From Paracoccus litorisediminis (GTDB lineage Bacteria; Pseudomonadota; Alphaproteobacteria; Rhodobacterales; Rhodobacteraceae), in the NCBI RefSeq assembly GCF_009711205.1, contig NZ_WMIG01000005.1, positions 1 through 64,000 on the forward strand: a stretch of DNA of 64,000 nt. The letters run 5' to 3'. Made by a program: the position numbers and the translations under genes. Below the pieces are notes generated by a model. It was not told the origin of the DNA and did no database searches. It saw only the letters and a program-made list of their open reading frames with translations. Every line of letters begins with the position of its first letter. Within the stretch, counting starts at the first letter, position 1. Positions 37,785 through 47,776 of this stretch are shown here, one piece after another.

Positions 37785-39402
37785 TCAGCGCCTTCGCGCC
37801 GTCCCGGCGCTGACCGCCCTTCTGGCCGGTCTGATGCTGATGCCGGGTGCGGCCATCGCACGGCCGCCGCTTTCGGCCAGCGACTGGCTGTCGGGCAGCA
37901 TCAAGCAGCCGGACAATATCTCGGCCTGGCGTCCCGGTGACGCCCGCCCGCCGGAAGCGAAGTCCCGCAAGAAGGACATCGCCAAAAGCGGCGCGGTCGA
38001 GCCGGTCGGGGTGACCCGGCTGGGCGAAGGCAATGCGGATGGCAAAGGCTCGGTCTCGGCCCGTACGGCGGGTCTGCCCAACGACCTGTGGGGCGCGGGC
38101 GACGGCGAAAGCATCGCCCGGCTGGTGCGCTCGACCGATGCGCGCCTGCCCGCGCTTCGCCGCCTGCAACGCCGGATTCTGGCAGCTCAGCTTGACCCGC
38201 CCGCCACCCAACCGGGCGGCGAGGGTGAGCTTTTTCTGGCCCGCGTCGATAAGCTTCTGGACATGGGCGCCACCGGTGCCGCCAAAGAGCTGATCCGCGC
38301 CGCCGGTCCCGCCGATCCCGAGCGCTTCCGGCGGATGTTCGACATTGCGCTGCTATCCGGCGATGAGGCTCAGGCCTGCGAGATCATGGACCGCACGCCG
38401 GGCGTCGCGCCCAGCTTTCCGGCTCGCATCTTCTGCCTTGCTCTGGGTGGAGACTGGGCTGCGGCGGCACTGGTCTTTCATGGCGCGGATACGTCCGGCC
38501 TGATCGATCAGCGCATGGCCGCGCTGTTGGCGCAGTATCTGGACGACGGTTACTCCGACAAGGCCGACCTGCTGACACCCCCCGATGTGGTGACGCCGCT
38601 AGACCTGCGCCTGCATGAGGCGGTGGGTCAGCCCCTGCCCTCGGCCAGCCTGCCTTTGGCCTTTTCGCTGGCCGATCTGGATGAGAATGGCGGCTGGAAG
38701 GCACGGTTGGACGCCGCCGAACGTCTGGCGCGTGCCGGGGCGATCCCGGCCTCGCAATTGCGGGCGATCTATCTGGAACAACGGCCCGCCGCATCAGGCG
38801 GAGTCTGGGACCGGGCCGACGCGATCCAGCGGCTGGATGCGGTGCTGACCAGCCGCGATGTGGTCGGCGTGCAAGAAATCCTGCCCAAGGCCTTTGACCG
38901 GATGGTCGCGGCGGGGCTTGGCACGGCGCTAGCCGATATGGCGGGGGCGCGGGCGGCCAGCCTGCCCTTGACCGGGCGTGCGGGCCAGATCGGCCTGTGG
39001 CTGGCGATCGAGGCCGGACAATGGCAGGTCGTGCAACCTCCACCCGAGGACGCGACGGCTTTTGACTTGTGGCTGCTGGATTTCGCCAGCGGTCTGGCCG
39101 ATGCCCGCCCACCTTCCGGGACCGGCTCGGACCGGGCTGAACGGCTGCTGGCCGGTTTCAGTGCCACCCCCATCCCGCCCGCCGCCGCACAACTGATCGC
39201 GGAAAAACGTCAGGGTGAGGCGATGCTGCTGGCTATCACCGATACCGATGCGGGGCTGGATGGCGACCTGACACGTGCGACGCAGGGCCTGCGTGTGCTG
39301 CGCGAATTGGGACAGGGTGAAATCGCCCGTCAGGCTGCAATCGAACTGATCCTTGCGCCGGTCATTGGCTCATTGCCCGGCGCGCTGGCCACAAATCCCT
39401 GA
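37771..39402 (+). CDS. Secreted repeat-type protein of unknown function
   Basis: 543 residues. A Sec signal peptide (ALTALLAGLMLMPGAAIARP) precedes a mature protein rich in Ala, Leu and Asp. The first 120 residues are low-complexity; after that the pattern is helical and resembles TPR/Sel1-like superhelices (FLARVDKLLDMGATGAAKELIRAAG and ARIFCLALGGDWAAAALVFHG, each about 20-25 residues). No catalytic motif is visible. It is conserved in position between aroK-aroB and xerD in related organisms as far as I recall. It overlaps the small membrane protein gene and precedes xerD by six bases. Confidence 0.72.
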   Translation: MIWTDQRLRAVPALTALLAGLMLMPGAAIARPPLSASDWLSGSIKQPDNISAWRPGDARPPEAKSRKKDIAKSGAVEPVGVTRLGEGNADGKGSVSARTAGLPNDLWGAGDGESIARLVRSTDARLPALRRLQRRILAAQLDPPATQPGGEGELFLARVDKLLDMGATGAAKELIRAAGPADPERFRRMFDIALLSGDEAQACEIMDRTPGVAPSFPARIFCLALGGDWAAAALVFHGADTSGLIDQRMAALLAQYLDDGYSDKADLLTPPDVVTPLDLRLHEAVGQPLPSASLPLAFSLADLDENGGWKARLDAAERLARAGAIPASQLRAIYLEQRPAASGGVWDRADAIQRLDAVLTSRDVVGVQEILPKAFDRMVAAGLGTALADMAGARAASLPLTGRAGQIGLWLAIEAGQWQVVQPPPEDATAFDLWLLDFASGLADARPPSGTGSDRAERLLAGFSATPIPPAAAQLIAEKRQGEAMLLAITDTDAGLDGDLTRATQGLRVLRELGQGEIARQAAIELILAPVIGSLPGALATNP

Positions 39403-39408
39403 CCGGCC

Positions 39409-40386
39409 ATGTCTGACGCGAACAAAGTCAGCGATTGGCGCAGGATCTCGGCCTTTCTGGATGCGCAGGCGGCCGAGGCGGGGTCCGCCCGCAACACGCT
39501 GCTGGCTTATGGTCGCGACCTGAAGGATTTCAGCGAATGGCTGGGCACGCGAAACCTGAACCTGCTGAACGTCAGCCGCGAGGGGATCGAGGATTACCTG
39601 AGCCATTGCGACGCGCAGGGCCTGTCGCGGTCGACCCGCGCAAGACGGCTCTCGGCCATCCGGCAACTGACGCGTTTTTCACTGGAGGAAGGCTGGCGAG
39701 AGGATGATCCGGCAGGCCGCATCGCCGGGCCGGGCCGCGCGCAGCGACTGCCCAAGACGCTGGACCGGGCCGAGGTGCAGGCCCTGCTGGACGCCCTGCC
39801 CCGCATTGGTCGCAACGGGGTCGAACGCGCCCGCAATCTGGCCCTGATGGAGCTGATCTACGCCACCGGCATGCGCGTGAGCGAGCTGGTCGCCCTGCCC
39901 GTCACCGCCTGCCGTGGCAATCCCGCCGTCCTGCTGATCCGCGGCAAGGGCGGGGTTGAGCGGATGGTGCCGCTGAACGAACCCGCGCGCCGCGCGCTGT
40001 CGGCTTGGCTGACGATCCGCGATGACGCGCCCGAGGACACTCCCTTGGGCAAGCTGGTCGCCGGGCGCGGCGGGCGCTGGCTGTTCCCCGCCCCCTCGCG
40101 CGAAGGTCACATGACCCGGCAGGCGGTGAACGGTCTGCTGGATCAACTGGCCATCGTCGCCGGGATCGATCCGTCCCGCGTGTCGCCACATGTGATGCGC
40201 CACGCCTTTGCCACCCATCTGCTTGAGGGCGGCGCCGATCTGCGCGCCATCCAGATGCTGCTGGGCCATGCCGATCTGGGCACGACCGAGATCTATACGC
40301 ATGTTCTGGACGCCCGCATGCGAGATCTGGTGCTGAAGCACCATCCGCTGGCGACGCCGCGACGCCGGCCCGAGGATAGCGAATGA
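39409..40386 (+). CDS. xerD: Tyrosine recombinase XerD
   Basis: Site-specific recombinase that resolves chromosome dimers at dif together with XerC. 325 residues. The SAM-like N-terminal domain (TLLAYGRDLKDFSEWLG, RSTRARRLSAIRQL) is followed by the catalytic domain with the first arginine in ATGMRVSELVALP, HVMRHAFATHLLEGGADLRAIQ, LLGHADLGTTEIYTHV carrying the tyrosine nucleophile, and catalytic lysine near GKGGVERMVPL. It is coupled to the next gene by an ATGA overlap. Assignment to XerD over XerC rests on overall similarity and context. Confidence 0.92.
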   Translation: MSDANKVSDWRRISAFLDAQAAEAGSARNTLLAYGRDLKDFSEWLGTRNLNLLNVSREGIEDYLSHCDAQGLSRSTRARRLSAIRQLTRFSLEEGWREDDPAGRIAGPGRAQRLPKTLDRAEVQALLDALPRIGRNGVERARNLALMELIYATGMRVSELVALPVTACRGNPAVLLIRGKGGVERMVPLNEPARRALSAWLTIRDDAPEDTPLGKLVAGRGGRWLFPAPSREGHMTRQAVNGLLDQLAIVAGIDPSRVSPHVMRHAFATHLLEGGADLRAIQMLLGHADLGTTEIYTHVLDARMRDLVLKHHPLATPRRRPEDSE

Positions 40387-41750
40387 TCACGCCCGCCCTT
40401 GCCGCCGCCCCCGGACCGGCAACGGGCGGCGGGACATCGGCCATCGACATGGCCTTCTGGATCACCGTCGGCACCATTGTCCTGCTGCTGGCACTCTCGG
40501 CATTTTTCTCAGGCTCGGAAACCGCGCTGACCGCCTCCAGCCGCGCCAAGCTGCGGGCGCGGGCGGATCGTGGCGATGCTGGCGCGCAGGCCGCCTTGGC
40601 CGTGACTGAGGACAGCGAAAGGCTGATCGGCTCGATCCTGCTGGGCAACAATGTCGTCAATATCCTTGCCGCCAGCCTTGCGACCGCATTGTTCACCCGG
40701 ATCTTCGGCTCGGGCGGGGTGGCGCTGGCGACATTGCTGATGACTGTGCTGGTGCTGATCTTCTCGGAAGTACTGCCCAAGACCTATGCGATTCTCGCCC
40801 CCGAGGATCTGGCCAGCCGCGTTGCCCGCCCGATCCGGCTGGCCACGGTGATCCTGGCCCCGATCGTCACGGTCGTGCGCATGATCGTCAGCGGCATCCT
40901 TGCGATCTTCGGCTTTCGCGCGAATTCCAGCGATCTGGTCTTTTCCGTGCAAGAGGAAATCGCTGGCGCGCTGGCCATCGGGCACTCCAGCGGCACCATG
41001 CAGAAAGAGGCCCGCGACCGGCTGCTGGGCGCGCTGGATCTGGGCGACCGCTCGGTCGAGGAGATCATGCTGCACCGCTCTCGGATCGAGATGATCGACG
41101 CCGACCTGCCCGCGCCGGACATCATCGACCGCGTGCTGAAAAGCCCGCATACCCGCCTGCCCGTCTTTCGCGGTGAGCGCGAGAATGTCATCGGCGTCAT
41201 CCACGCCAAGGACCTGCTGCGTGGCGTCAGCCGCGCCATGCGCGAGACCGGCGGCGAGGCGCTGGAAGGTTTCGATATTCTGGGCATCGCCATGCCGCCC
41301 TATTTCGTACCGGAAACCACGCCTCTGGACGAGCAGATGCGCGAGTTTCTGGCCCGCCGCACCCATTTCGCGCTGGTGGTCGACGAATATGGCAGCCTGC
41401 GCGGCCTGATCACGCTGGAAGACATTCTTGAGGAAATCGTGGGTGAGATCACGGATGAGCATGACACCGACATGCTGCCTGATCTCAAGCCGAACGCGGC
41501 GGGCGACTATCTGGTCGATGGCGCGATGACCATCCGCGACCTGAACCGCGCGCTGGATTGGAACCTGCCCGATGATGAGGCCAATACCGTCGCGGGCCTC
41601 GTCATCCATATGGCGCAGTCGATCCCGACGGCGGGTCAGGTGTTTTCCTTTGACGGCTACCGCTTCGAGGTGGTCAGCCGGCGCGAAAACCGCCTGACCC
41701 GTTTGCGTATCCGCCCCTTGGTCGAGCCGCTGGAGCCTGCCGATCAGTGA
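40383..41750 (+). CDS. HlyC/CorC family protein (CNNM/DUF21 plus CBS domains)
   Basis: 455 residues. The N-terminal DUF21 membrane domain has about four helices (ITVGTIVLLLALSAFFSGSETALTASSRAKL, split 25-55; the FSGSETALTA signature). A CBS pair (VEEIMLHRSRIEMIDADLP, FALVVDEYGSLRGLITLED) follows, then a CorC_HlyC domain (DYLVDGAMTIRDLNRALDW and FSFDGYRFEVVSRRENRLTRLRI). The family is linked to Mg2+/Co2+ efflux; older hemolysin names are misleading. It shares its last seven bases with the convergent permease gene. Confidence 0.93.
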   Translation: MITPALAAAPGPATGGGTSAIDMAFWITVGTIVLLLALSAFFSGSETALTASSRAKLRARADRGDAGAQAALAVTEDSERLIGSILLGNNVVNILAASLATALFTRIFGSGGVALATLLMTVLVLIFSEVLPKTYAILAPEDLASRVARPIRLATVILAPIVTVVRMIVSGILAIFGFRANSSDLVFSVQEEIAGALAIGHSSGTMQKEARDRLLGALDLGDRSVEEIMLHRSRIEMIDADLPAPDIIDRVLKSPHTRLPVFRGERENVIGVIHAKDLLRGVSRAMRETGGEALEGFDILGIAMPPYFVPETTPLDEQMREFLARRTHFALVVDEYGSLRGLITLEDILEEIVGEITDEHDTDMLPDLKPNAAGDYLVDGAMTIRDLNRALDWNLPDDEANTVAGLVIHMAQSIPTAGQVFSFDGYRFEVVSRRENRLTRLRIRPLVEPLEPADQ

Positions 41751-43237
41751 TCGGCCATGCTGGCGGCGCGCTTGGCATCCTCGACGGATGCGCCTTGGGT
41801 GCCGTTGAAGAATGCGTTCAGCACCACGGCCGAGATCGTTGCCAGCAGGATGCCGGATTCGATCAGCGGGTGGATTGCATGCGGCATCCATTGCTTGAAG
41901 TCGGGCGCGATCAGCGGGATCATCCCGAAGCCCAGCGACACCGCGACCACGAACAGGTTGTTGCGATTATTGGCGAAATCCACGTTCGACAGGATACGGA
42001 TGCCAGTCGCCGCGACCATGCCGAACATCACCAGTCCCGCGCCCCCCAGAACCGAGGTCGGCAGCGATTCCACCGCCGCGCCCATCTTGGGGATCAGCCC
42101 GAACAGGATCAGGATGACGCCGCCCGCGACGCAGATATAGCGGCTTTTGATGCCGGTCACGCCGACCAGGCCGACGTTCTGGCTGAAGGACGTATAGGGG
42201 AAGGTGTTGAAGATACCGCCGATCAACGTGCCCAGACCATCGGTGCGCAGACCCGCGGTCAGGCGGTCCTGCGTGACCTCGCGCCCGGTCATCTCTCCCA
42301 GCGCAAGGAACATGCCGGTCGACTCGATCATCACCACGATCATCACCAGAACCATGGTCAGGATCAGCACCGGGTCAAAGATGGGCATCCCGAAATGGAA
42401 GGGCGTGACAAGCCCGAACCATGACGCCTCGGCCACCTTGCCAAAGTTCATCTGGCCCAGAGCAATGGTCAGCGTCGCGCCGATCAGCATGCCCAGCAGA
42501 ACGGCAATATTGGCGACGAAACCCTTGCCGAAACGCGCGATCATCAGGATCGCGACCAGCACCACCGCCGAGATGCCGATATTCAGCGGTCGCGCATAAA
42601 GCGGGTTCTGCATGCTGGCTGCCGGGGCAAAGCCCTCTGGCAGCGCCGGGACCGTGCCCGTTCCCGCCATGTCCTTCAACTGGTTCAGCCAGCCCGACAC
42701 CACCGGATCGACCACCTTGGGCGCGGTCGGCCCGACCGGGTTGCCAAAGATCCAGTTGATCCCGATCCGCATCAGGGTCACGCCGATCACCAGAATGATC
42801 GTGCCGGTCACCAGCGGCGGAAAGAATTTGAGCATCCGCCCGACAAAAGGCGCGATCAGCATGGCGATGATGCCTGCCCCGATGATCGCGCCAAAGATCA
42901 TCCGCGCGCCATCCGGCCCCGGATAGGCCCCCGCCATCGCGACCATCGGCCCGACCGAGGCGAATGTCACCCCCATCATCACCGGCAGCTGGATGCCGAA
43001 CCAGCGCGTCGCGCCCAGCGACTGGATGATCGTCGCTATCCCGCAGCAGAACAGGTCCGCCGAGATCAGAAAGGCCACATCCTCGGGCGAGAGCTTCAGC
43101 GCGCGCCCCACGATCAGCGGCACGGCCACCGCCCCCGCATACATCACCAGCACATGTTGCAATCCAAGCGTCGTCAGACGCAGCGGCGGCAGGATCTCGT
43201 CTACCGGATCCACCGTATTCGGCGCGGCCTTTGCCAT
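41744..43237 (-). CDS. NCS2 family nucleobase permease (uracil-xanthine/uric acid type)
   Basis: 497-residue, 14-helix proton symporter of the nucleobase-ascorbate family. Visible motifs: LGLQHVLVMYAGAVAVPLIVG near the N-terminus (split), SLGATRWFGIQLPVMMGVTF, and FNTFPYTSFSQNVGLVGVTGIKSR, containing the family QNxG motif and downstream helix TM10. The closest general type is the xanthine/urate branch. The start at 43237 is preceded by GGGGGA; the long in-frame extension upstream to 43570 is non-coding. The monocistronic gene faces the CorC-type gene. Confidence 0.92.
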   Translation of the reverse strand: MAKAAPNTVDPVDEILPPLRLTTLGLQHVLVMYAGAVAVPLIVGRALKLSPEDVAFLISADLFCCGIATIIQSLGATRWFGIQLPVMMGVTFASVGPMVAMAGAYPGPDGARMIFGAIIGAGIIAMLIAPFVGRMLKFFPPLVTGTIILVIGVTLMRIGINWIFGNPVGPTAPKVVDPVVSGWLNQLKDMAGTGTVPALPEGFAPAASMQNPLYARPLNIGISAVVLVAILMIARFGKGFVANIAVLLGMLIGATLTIALGQMNFGKVAEASWFGLVTPFHFGMPIFDPVLILTMVLVMIVVMIESTGMFLALGEMTGREVTQDRLTAGLRTDGLGTLIGGIFNTFPYTSFSQNVGLVGVTGIKSRYICVAGGVILILFGLIPKMGAAVESLPTSVLGGAGLVMFGMVAATGIRILSNVDFANNRNNLFVVAVSLGFGMIPLIAPDFKQWMPHAIHPLIESGILLATISAVVLNAFFNGTQGASVEDAKRAASMADH

Positions 43238-43712
43238 GTTGTCCCCCGTGCAAAACCGGATTGTCCCGATGGCATCAAGTAACGGGCCGAAACCCCGCCA
43301 AGGCAACGATTTTCTGGCGCATGCGCCGACCATGTGCAGCCCAGCCGGTTTCAAGGGCATTGTGCCCAGCCCCCGATCCAAGTCGTGACGCTTTGCCAAA
43401 AACATCTTGGGCGGCGACAGATTTTTCGTCGGACCCGCTTGCGGTTCCCGGCCAAAAAGGCCAGCTTTGCCGAGCAACGGGATGGAATGGCAGCCTGAAA
43501 TGGCCCCGATCCATCTGAAATATTCGTTCGAAACCATTATGTTGCGGCGGATATCTGGTTGCGCGACCAATTGCGGGCAATGATCTGGCCCGAACTGACC
43601 GGCAATCCCACGATCTGCCGGGCCTTACGTCATATTGGCCGACGCGGGTTGCAACCTTGGCCTTGCCTGAATATCAGGACGTGGCCCGCATCCACCAGCA
43701 CGGAACTCCACA
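43238..43712. other. Long intergenic region between permease and transketolase
   Basis: 475 bases with no credible gene on either strand. It must carry the divergent promoters for the purine permease and tkt. The segment 43500-43560 is AT-richer (contains GAAATATTCG) and is the best candidate for a promoter. A small hairpin GGCC-AAAAA-GGCC lies at about 43451-43463. I see no known riboswitch consensus. Confidence 0.5.
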
Positions 43713-45731
43713 ATGGACATCGCTGACCGCCGCAAGGCAAATCCCGATCACTGGCGCCTTGCCGCCGCCATCCGCGCCCTGTCGATGGACGCCGTCGAGG
43801 CTGCGAATTCCGGCCATCCCGGCATGCCGATGGGCATGGCGGATGTCGCCACCGTCCTGTTCCGCAACCACCTGAAATTCGACGCATCGGCCCCGAACTG
43901 GTTCGACCGCGACCGCTTCGTGCTGTCGGCGGGCCACGGCTCGATGCTGATCTATTCGCTGCTGCACCTGACCGGGTATGAGCAGATGTCGCTGGACCAG
44001 ATCCGCAACTTCCGCCAGTGGGGCGCAATCACCGCGGGCCACCCGGAATACGGCCATGTCGAGGGCGTCGAGACGACGACCGGCCCGCTGGGTCAGGGCA
44101 TCGCCACCGCCGTCGGCTTCGCCATCGCCGAAGAAGCGATGCGCGCGCAATATGGCGCGGACCTGTGCAGCCACAAGACCTGGGTCATTGCCGGCGACGG
44201 CTGCCTGATGGAGGGCATCAGCCAGGAAGCGATCGCGCTGGCCGGCCACCAGAAGCTGAAGAACCTGATCGTCCTGTGGGACAACAATGACATCACCATC
44301 GACGGTCGCGTCTCGCTGTCGGACAATACCGACCAGCTGAAGCGCTTCGAGGCCTCGGGCTGGCGTGTTCTGGCCTGCGACGGCCATGATGCAGCCGACA
44401 TCGACCGCGCGCTGACCGACGCGGCCAGCGGCGCAGATGACCGCCCGGTTCTGGTTTCGTGCAAGACCATCATCGGTTACGGTGCGCCGAAGAAACAGGA
44501 CAGCTCGGGCGCGCATGGCTCGCCGCTGGGTGCCGAGGAAATCGCCGCGACCCGCGCCGCCTATGGCTGGGAACACGGCCCCTTCGTCATCCCCGAGGAC
44601 ATCCTTGCCGACTGGCGCGCCATCGGCTCGCGCGGCAAGACCGCCCGGATGGAGTGGGCCACGCGCGTTGACGCCGCTGAAAACCGCGACGAATTCGCCC
44701 GCCGCATCTCGGGTGAGGGCAGCGACAAGCTGGCTCCGACCATCGCCGCGCTGAAAGATCAGGCGATCACCAGCAAGCCCAAGATCGCGACCCGCCGCGC
44801 CAGTGAGATGGTGCTTGAGGTGGTGAACCCGGCTCTGCCCGAGACGCTGGGCGGCTCGGCCGACCTGACCGGCTCGAACAACACCAAGACCAAGGATCTG
44901 GGCATTTTCTCGCCCGAAAACCGCACCGGTCGCTACATCCATTACGGCATCCGCGAACACGGCATGGCTGCCGCGATGAACGGCATCTGGCTGCATGGCG
45001 GCTTCCGCCCCTATGGCGGCACGTTCATGTGTTTCACCGATTATGCCCGTGGCGCGATGCGTCTGTCGGCGCTGATGGGTCTGCCGGTCGTCTATGTCAT
45101 GACCCACGACTCGATCGGTCTGGGCGAAGACGGCCCGACCCACCAGCCGGTCGAGCATCTGGCAATCTGCCGCGCGACGCCGAACACGCTGACCTTCCGC
45201 CCCTGCGATCTGGTCGAGACCGCCGAAGCCTGGGAAATCGCGCTGAGCGAGGACACCTCGCCTTCGGTCCTCGCGCTGTCGCGTCAGAACCTGCCGACAC
45301 TGCGTGAAACCGCGGGCGAGAACCTGACCGCCAAGGGTGCCTATGTCCTGCGCGAAGCCTCGAGCGACGCGAAAGTCGTGCTGATGGCCACCGGTTCCGA
45401 GGTCGAAATCGCCGTCGCCGCGCGCGAGACTCTGGAAGCGCAAGGCGTTCCGACCCGCGTCGTCTCGGTTCCGTCGATGGAACTGTTCCGCGCGCAGGAT
45501 GCCGATTACCGCGCCTCGGTCCTGCCCGCAGGCACCGTCCGCGTCGCGATCGAGGCCGCCGTGCGCCAGCCGTGGGAATGGCTGCTGCTGGGCGAGCGTG
45601 GCCGCGAGGAAACCTCGGGCTTCATCGGCATGACCGGCTTTGGCGCCTCGGCCCCGGCGCCGACGCTGTACAAGGAATTCGGCATCACCGCCGAAGACAC
45701 CGTCGCGCTGGCCCGCAAACTGCTGGGCTGA
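43713..45731 (+). CDS. tkt: Transketolase
   Basis: Thiamine-diphosphate enzyme of the pentose phosphate and Calvin cycles that moves two-carbon ketol units between sugars. 672 residues, the usual length. N-terminal [19 protein letters not shown], ThDP/Mg motif [17 protein letters not shown]...[11 protein letters not shown], pyrimidine domain with the catalytic glutamate in [15 protein letters not shown], and the C-terminal domain. It is followed by a perfect 11-bp hairpin. No rubisco or phosphoribulokinase is near, so a non-photosynthetic role is most likely. Confidence 0.97.
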   Translation: MDIADRRKANPDHWRLAAAIRALSMDAVEAANSGHPGMPMGMADVATVLFRNHLKFDASAPNWFDRDRFVLSAGHGSMLIYSLLHLTGYEQMSLDQIRNFRQWGAITAGHPEYGHVEGVETTTGPLGQGIATAVGFAIAEEAMRAQYGADLCSHKTWVIAGDGCLMEGISQEAIALAGHQKLKNLIVLWDNNDITIDGRVSLSDNTDQLKRFEASGWRVLACDGHDAADIDRALTDAASGADDRPVLVSCKTIIGYGAPKKQDSSGAHGSPLGAEEIAATRAAYGWEHGPFVIPEDILADWRAIGSRGKTARMEWATRVDAAENRDEFARRISGEGSDKLAPTIAALKDQAITSKPKIATRRASEMVLEVVNPALPETLGGSADLTGSNNTKTKDLGIFSPENRTGRYIHYGIREHGMAAAMNGIWLHGGFRPYGGTFMCFTDYARGAMRLSALMGLPVVYVMTHDSIGLGEDGPTHQPVEHLAICRATPNTLTFRPCDLVETAEAWEIALSEDTSPSVLALSRQNLPTLRETAGENLTAKGAYVLREASSDAKVVLMATGSEVEIAVAARETLEAQGVPTRVVSVPSMELFRAQDADYRASVLPAGTVRVAIEAAVRQPWEWLLLGERGREETSGFIGMTGFGASAPAPTLYKEFGITAEDTVALARKLLG

Positions 45732-45751
45732 TACGGCGATCACATGATCTT

Positions 45752-45777
45752 GACGGCCGCGCCTTTGCGCGGCCGTC
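45752..45777 (+). terminator. Strong hairpin after tkt
   Basis: GACGGCCGCGC and GCGCGGCCGTC form a perfect 11-bp stem with a four-base loop CTTT, 21 bases after the tkt stop. The following bases (TGCATTCTGG) are not a T-run, so it may act as a weak or Rho-assisted terminator or mRNA stabiliser. Confidence 0.65.
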
Positions 45778-45841
45778 TGCATTCTGGGTCATGGACCTTC
45801 CTCTGCCATACAGGCATAAGTCCCGCCGAGGGAGTTCCCAG

Positions 45842-46768
45842 ATGAGCCAGCCAGACATTGCCCCGCAGGGCCTGCCGCAGATCCTTGCGCCCGCAGGCAG
45901 CCCTGTACGCTCGACCCAATTGCAGGGCATCGTGCTGTTGCTGCTTGCAATTTTTACCTTCACGCTGATGGACGCCTCGGCCAAGCACCTGACCGAGCGC
46001 TACCATCCCGCCCAGATCGTCTGGGTGCGCTTCGTCAGCAACCTGCTGATCGTCGGGTTGATCTATGCGCCGCGCCTGCGCAGCACGATGGTCAGCAAGC
46101 GCCCGGTGGTGCAGCTGTTCCGCGGGCTGACCCAGCTGGGCTCGGTCGGGCTGTTCTTCACCTCGCTGCAATTCATCGGTCTGGCCGAGGCGACGGCGAT
46201 CATGGACATCAACCCCGTCCTGATCACGCTGGCCGCCGCGATTTTCCTTGGCGAAAGCATCGGCATCCGCCGGCTGATCGGCATTGCCGTCGCGCTTTGC
46301 GGCGCGCTGATCATCATCAGGCCCGGCGCGGGCGTATTCCAGCCAGCCGCCATCCTGCCGCTGATCGGTGCCTTCACCTATGCCGCCGGCGCGATCCTGA
46401 CCCGCCTTGTGCGCGAGGATTCGACAGCGACCTCGATCCTGTGGTCGGCGACCGTCGGGACGATCCTGTCTTCGCTTGCCGTGCCGTTCTTTTGGCAGCC
46501 CATCGCCAGCGAGGACATCTGGGCCTTTGTACTGCTGGGGATTTTCGGCACGGTGGCGCAGGCGCTGCTGATCCGCGCCTTTGCCATGGCCGAGGCCGCC
46601 GCCATCGCCCCCTTTGGTTATACCGGCCTGATCTGGGCCGGATTCTGGGGCTGGCTGTTCTGGGGCACCCTGCCTGACCGCTGGACCATCATCGGTGCGT
46701 TGATCATCGTCGCAGCCGGCCTATATGTGTGGATGCGGGAGGCACGCGCCATGCGGCGGGCAGGATAA
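45842..46768 (+). CDS. DMT superfamily exporter (two EamA domains)
   Basis: 308-residue, ten-helix transporter of the drug/metabolite family. The two EamA repeats start at LQGIVLLLLAIFTFTLMDASAKHL and at about residue 165 (ILPLIGAFTYAAGAILTRLV); EATAIMDINPVLITLAAAIFLGE and EAAAIAPFGYTGLIWAGFWGWLFWG are the paired family segments. Probable role is export of a small metabolite such as an amino acid; substrate unknown. ATG 45842 has GAGGGAG upstream; the longer frame reaching into tkt is not used. The LpxL-like gene follows after nine bases. Confidence 0.9.
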   Translation: MSQPDIAPQGLPQILAPAGSPVRSTQLQGIVLLLLAIFTFTLMDASAKHLTERYHPAQIVWVRFVSNLLIVGLIYAPRLRSTMVSKRPVVQLFRGLTQLGSVGLFFTSLQFIGLAEATAIMDINPVLITLAAAIFLGESIGIRRLIGIAVALCGALIIIRPGAGVFQPAAILPLIGAFTYAAGAILTRLVREDSTATSILWSATVGTILSSLAVPFFWQPIASEDIWAFVLLGIFGTVAQALLIRAFAMAEAAAIAPFGYTGLIWAGFWGWLFWGTLPDRWTIIGALIIVAAGLYVWMREARAMRRAG

Positions 46769-46777
46769 GACGACGGA

Positions 46778-47671
46778 ATGAGTGACAAGGACGAAGAACA
46801 GGTCGCATTGACCGACCGGATCGCGAACGGAGCCTTTCTGGCCGTGATGGGATTGGCCCGCGCCCTTCCCTATAAGCGCCGGATTCCCGCGATGGGCTGG
46901 TTCTTTGCCCATATCCTTGGCCCGGTCGCGGGTTGGCGCAAGCGCATCCGTGAAAATCTGGCCAAGGCGCGTCCCGACCTGACGCCCGCCGAGGTTCGCC
47001 ATCTCACCCGCGCCGTTCCCGACAATGCGGGCCGCTCACTGGCCGAGATCTATTCGGGAGCTGAATTCACCGACCGCATCCACGCCGCCGACCCGCTTTG
47101 CGGCCCCGGCCTGCCCGCGTTGGAACAGGCGGCGGCGGCAGGACGCCCTGTTATTCTGGCGGTCGCGCATTTCGGCAATTACGACGCCATGCGCGCCGCC
47201 CTGACCGGGCGCGGCTGGCCCGTGGGCGCGCTTTACCGCCCGATGAACAACGAGGCGTTCAACCGCCACTACATCCCCGCCATGCAGGCCATCGCCGAGC
47301 CGATGTTCCCGCGCGGGCGCTCGGGCCTTGCGGCGATGCTGCGCTTCCTCAAGGGCGGCGGCTGGTTGTCGCTGGGCTATGACCAGTTCGACGGCCATGG
47401 CGCGGTTCTGCGCTATTTCGGTCTGCCCACGAAAACCGTGCTGACGCCTGCGGAACTGGCCATCCGCTATGACGCGCTGATCCTGCCCATCGCAGGCATC
47501 CGCCAGCCCGACGGGCTGAGCTTCCGCGTCGAGGTCGGCGATCCGATCCCCCATTCCGACGCCGAAACCATGATGCAAGCCCTGAACGACCATCTTGAGA
47601 CGCAGGTCCGCGCCCATATGGATCAATGGTTCTGGGTCCATCGGCGGTGGAAAGAACGTGGCTCCCGATGA
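46778..47671 (+). CDS. LpxL/HtrB-type lipid A acyltransferase family protein
   Basis: 297 residues. The acyltransferase motif H-x4-D is AHFGNYD (about residue 130), with RGRSGLAAMLRFLKGGGWLSLGYDQ and DQWFWVHRRWKER at the C-terminus, as in lauroyl/myristoyl transferases. An N-terminal amphipathic/hydrophobic helix would hold it to the inner membrane. It adds a secondary acyl chain to lipid A or a related lipid. It may be co-transcribed with the DMT exporter gene upstream. Rhodobacteraceae often have several paralogues, so LpxL itself is not certain. Confidence 0.85.
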   Translation: MSDKDEEQVALTDRIANGAFLAVMGLARALPYKRRIPAMGWFFAHILGPVAGWRKRIRENLAKARPDLTPAEVRHLTRAVPDNAGRSLAEIYSGAEFTDRIHAADPLCGPGLPALEQAAAAGRPVILAVAHFGNYDAMRAALTGRGWPVGALYRPMNNEAFNRHYIPAMQAIAEPMFPRGRSGLAAMLRFLKGGGWLSLGYDQFDGHGAVLRYFGLPTKTVLTPAELAIRYDALILPIAGIRQPDGLSFRVEVGDPIPHSDAETMMQALNDHLETQVRAHMDQWFWVHRRWKERGSR

Positions 47672-47776
47672 TGGGAACAGGCGAAACCCTTTCCCTCGGG
47701 TCATGGCACAGGCTATAAGCTGCGCAACCATCGCGCCCGAAGGTGCGATCCCAAACGAAAATATCCAGAGGACGGC

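Noticed and set aside
39409..40386. Phage or integron integrase
   Set aside because: The tyrosine recombinase is XerD-like in length and sequence, in a housekeeping context and without attachment-site repeats or phage genes.
40383..41750. Hemolysin toxin
   Set aside because: The hemolysin name of this family is historical; DUF21 plus CBS and CorC domains point to metal-ion handling.
43451..43463. Riboswitch upstream of the purine permease or tkt
   Set aside because: Only a four-base-pair stem is visible; no purine or TPP riboswitch consensus was found.
43674..45782. 702-codon minus-strand frame
   Set aside because: Antisense to the full transketolase gene; long only because of codon bias.
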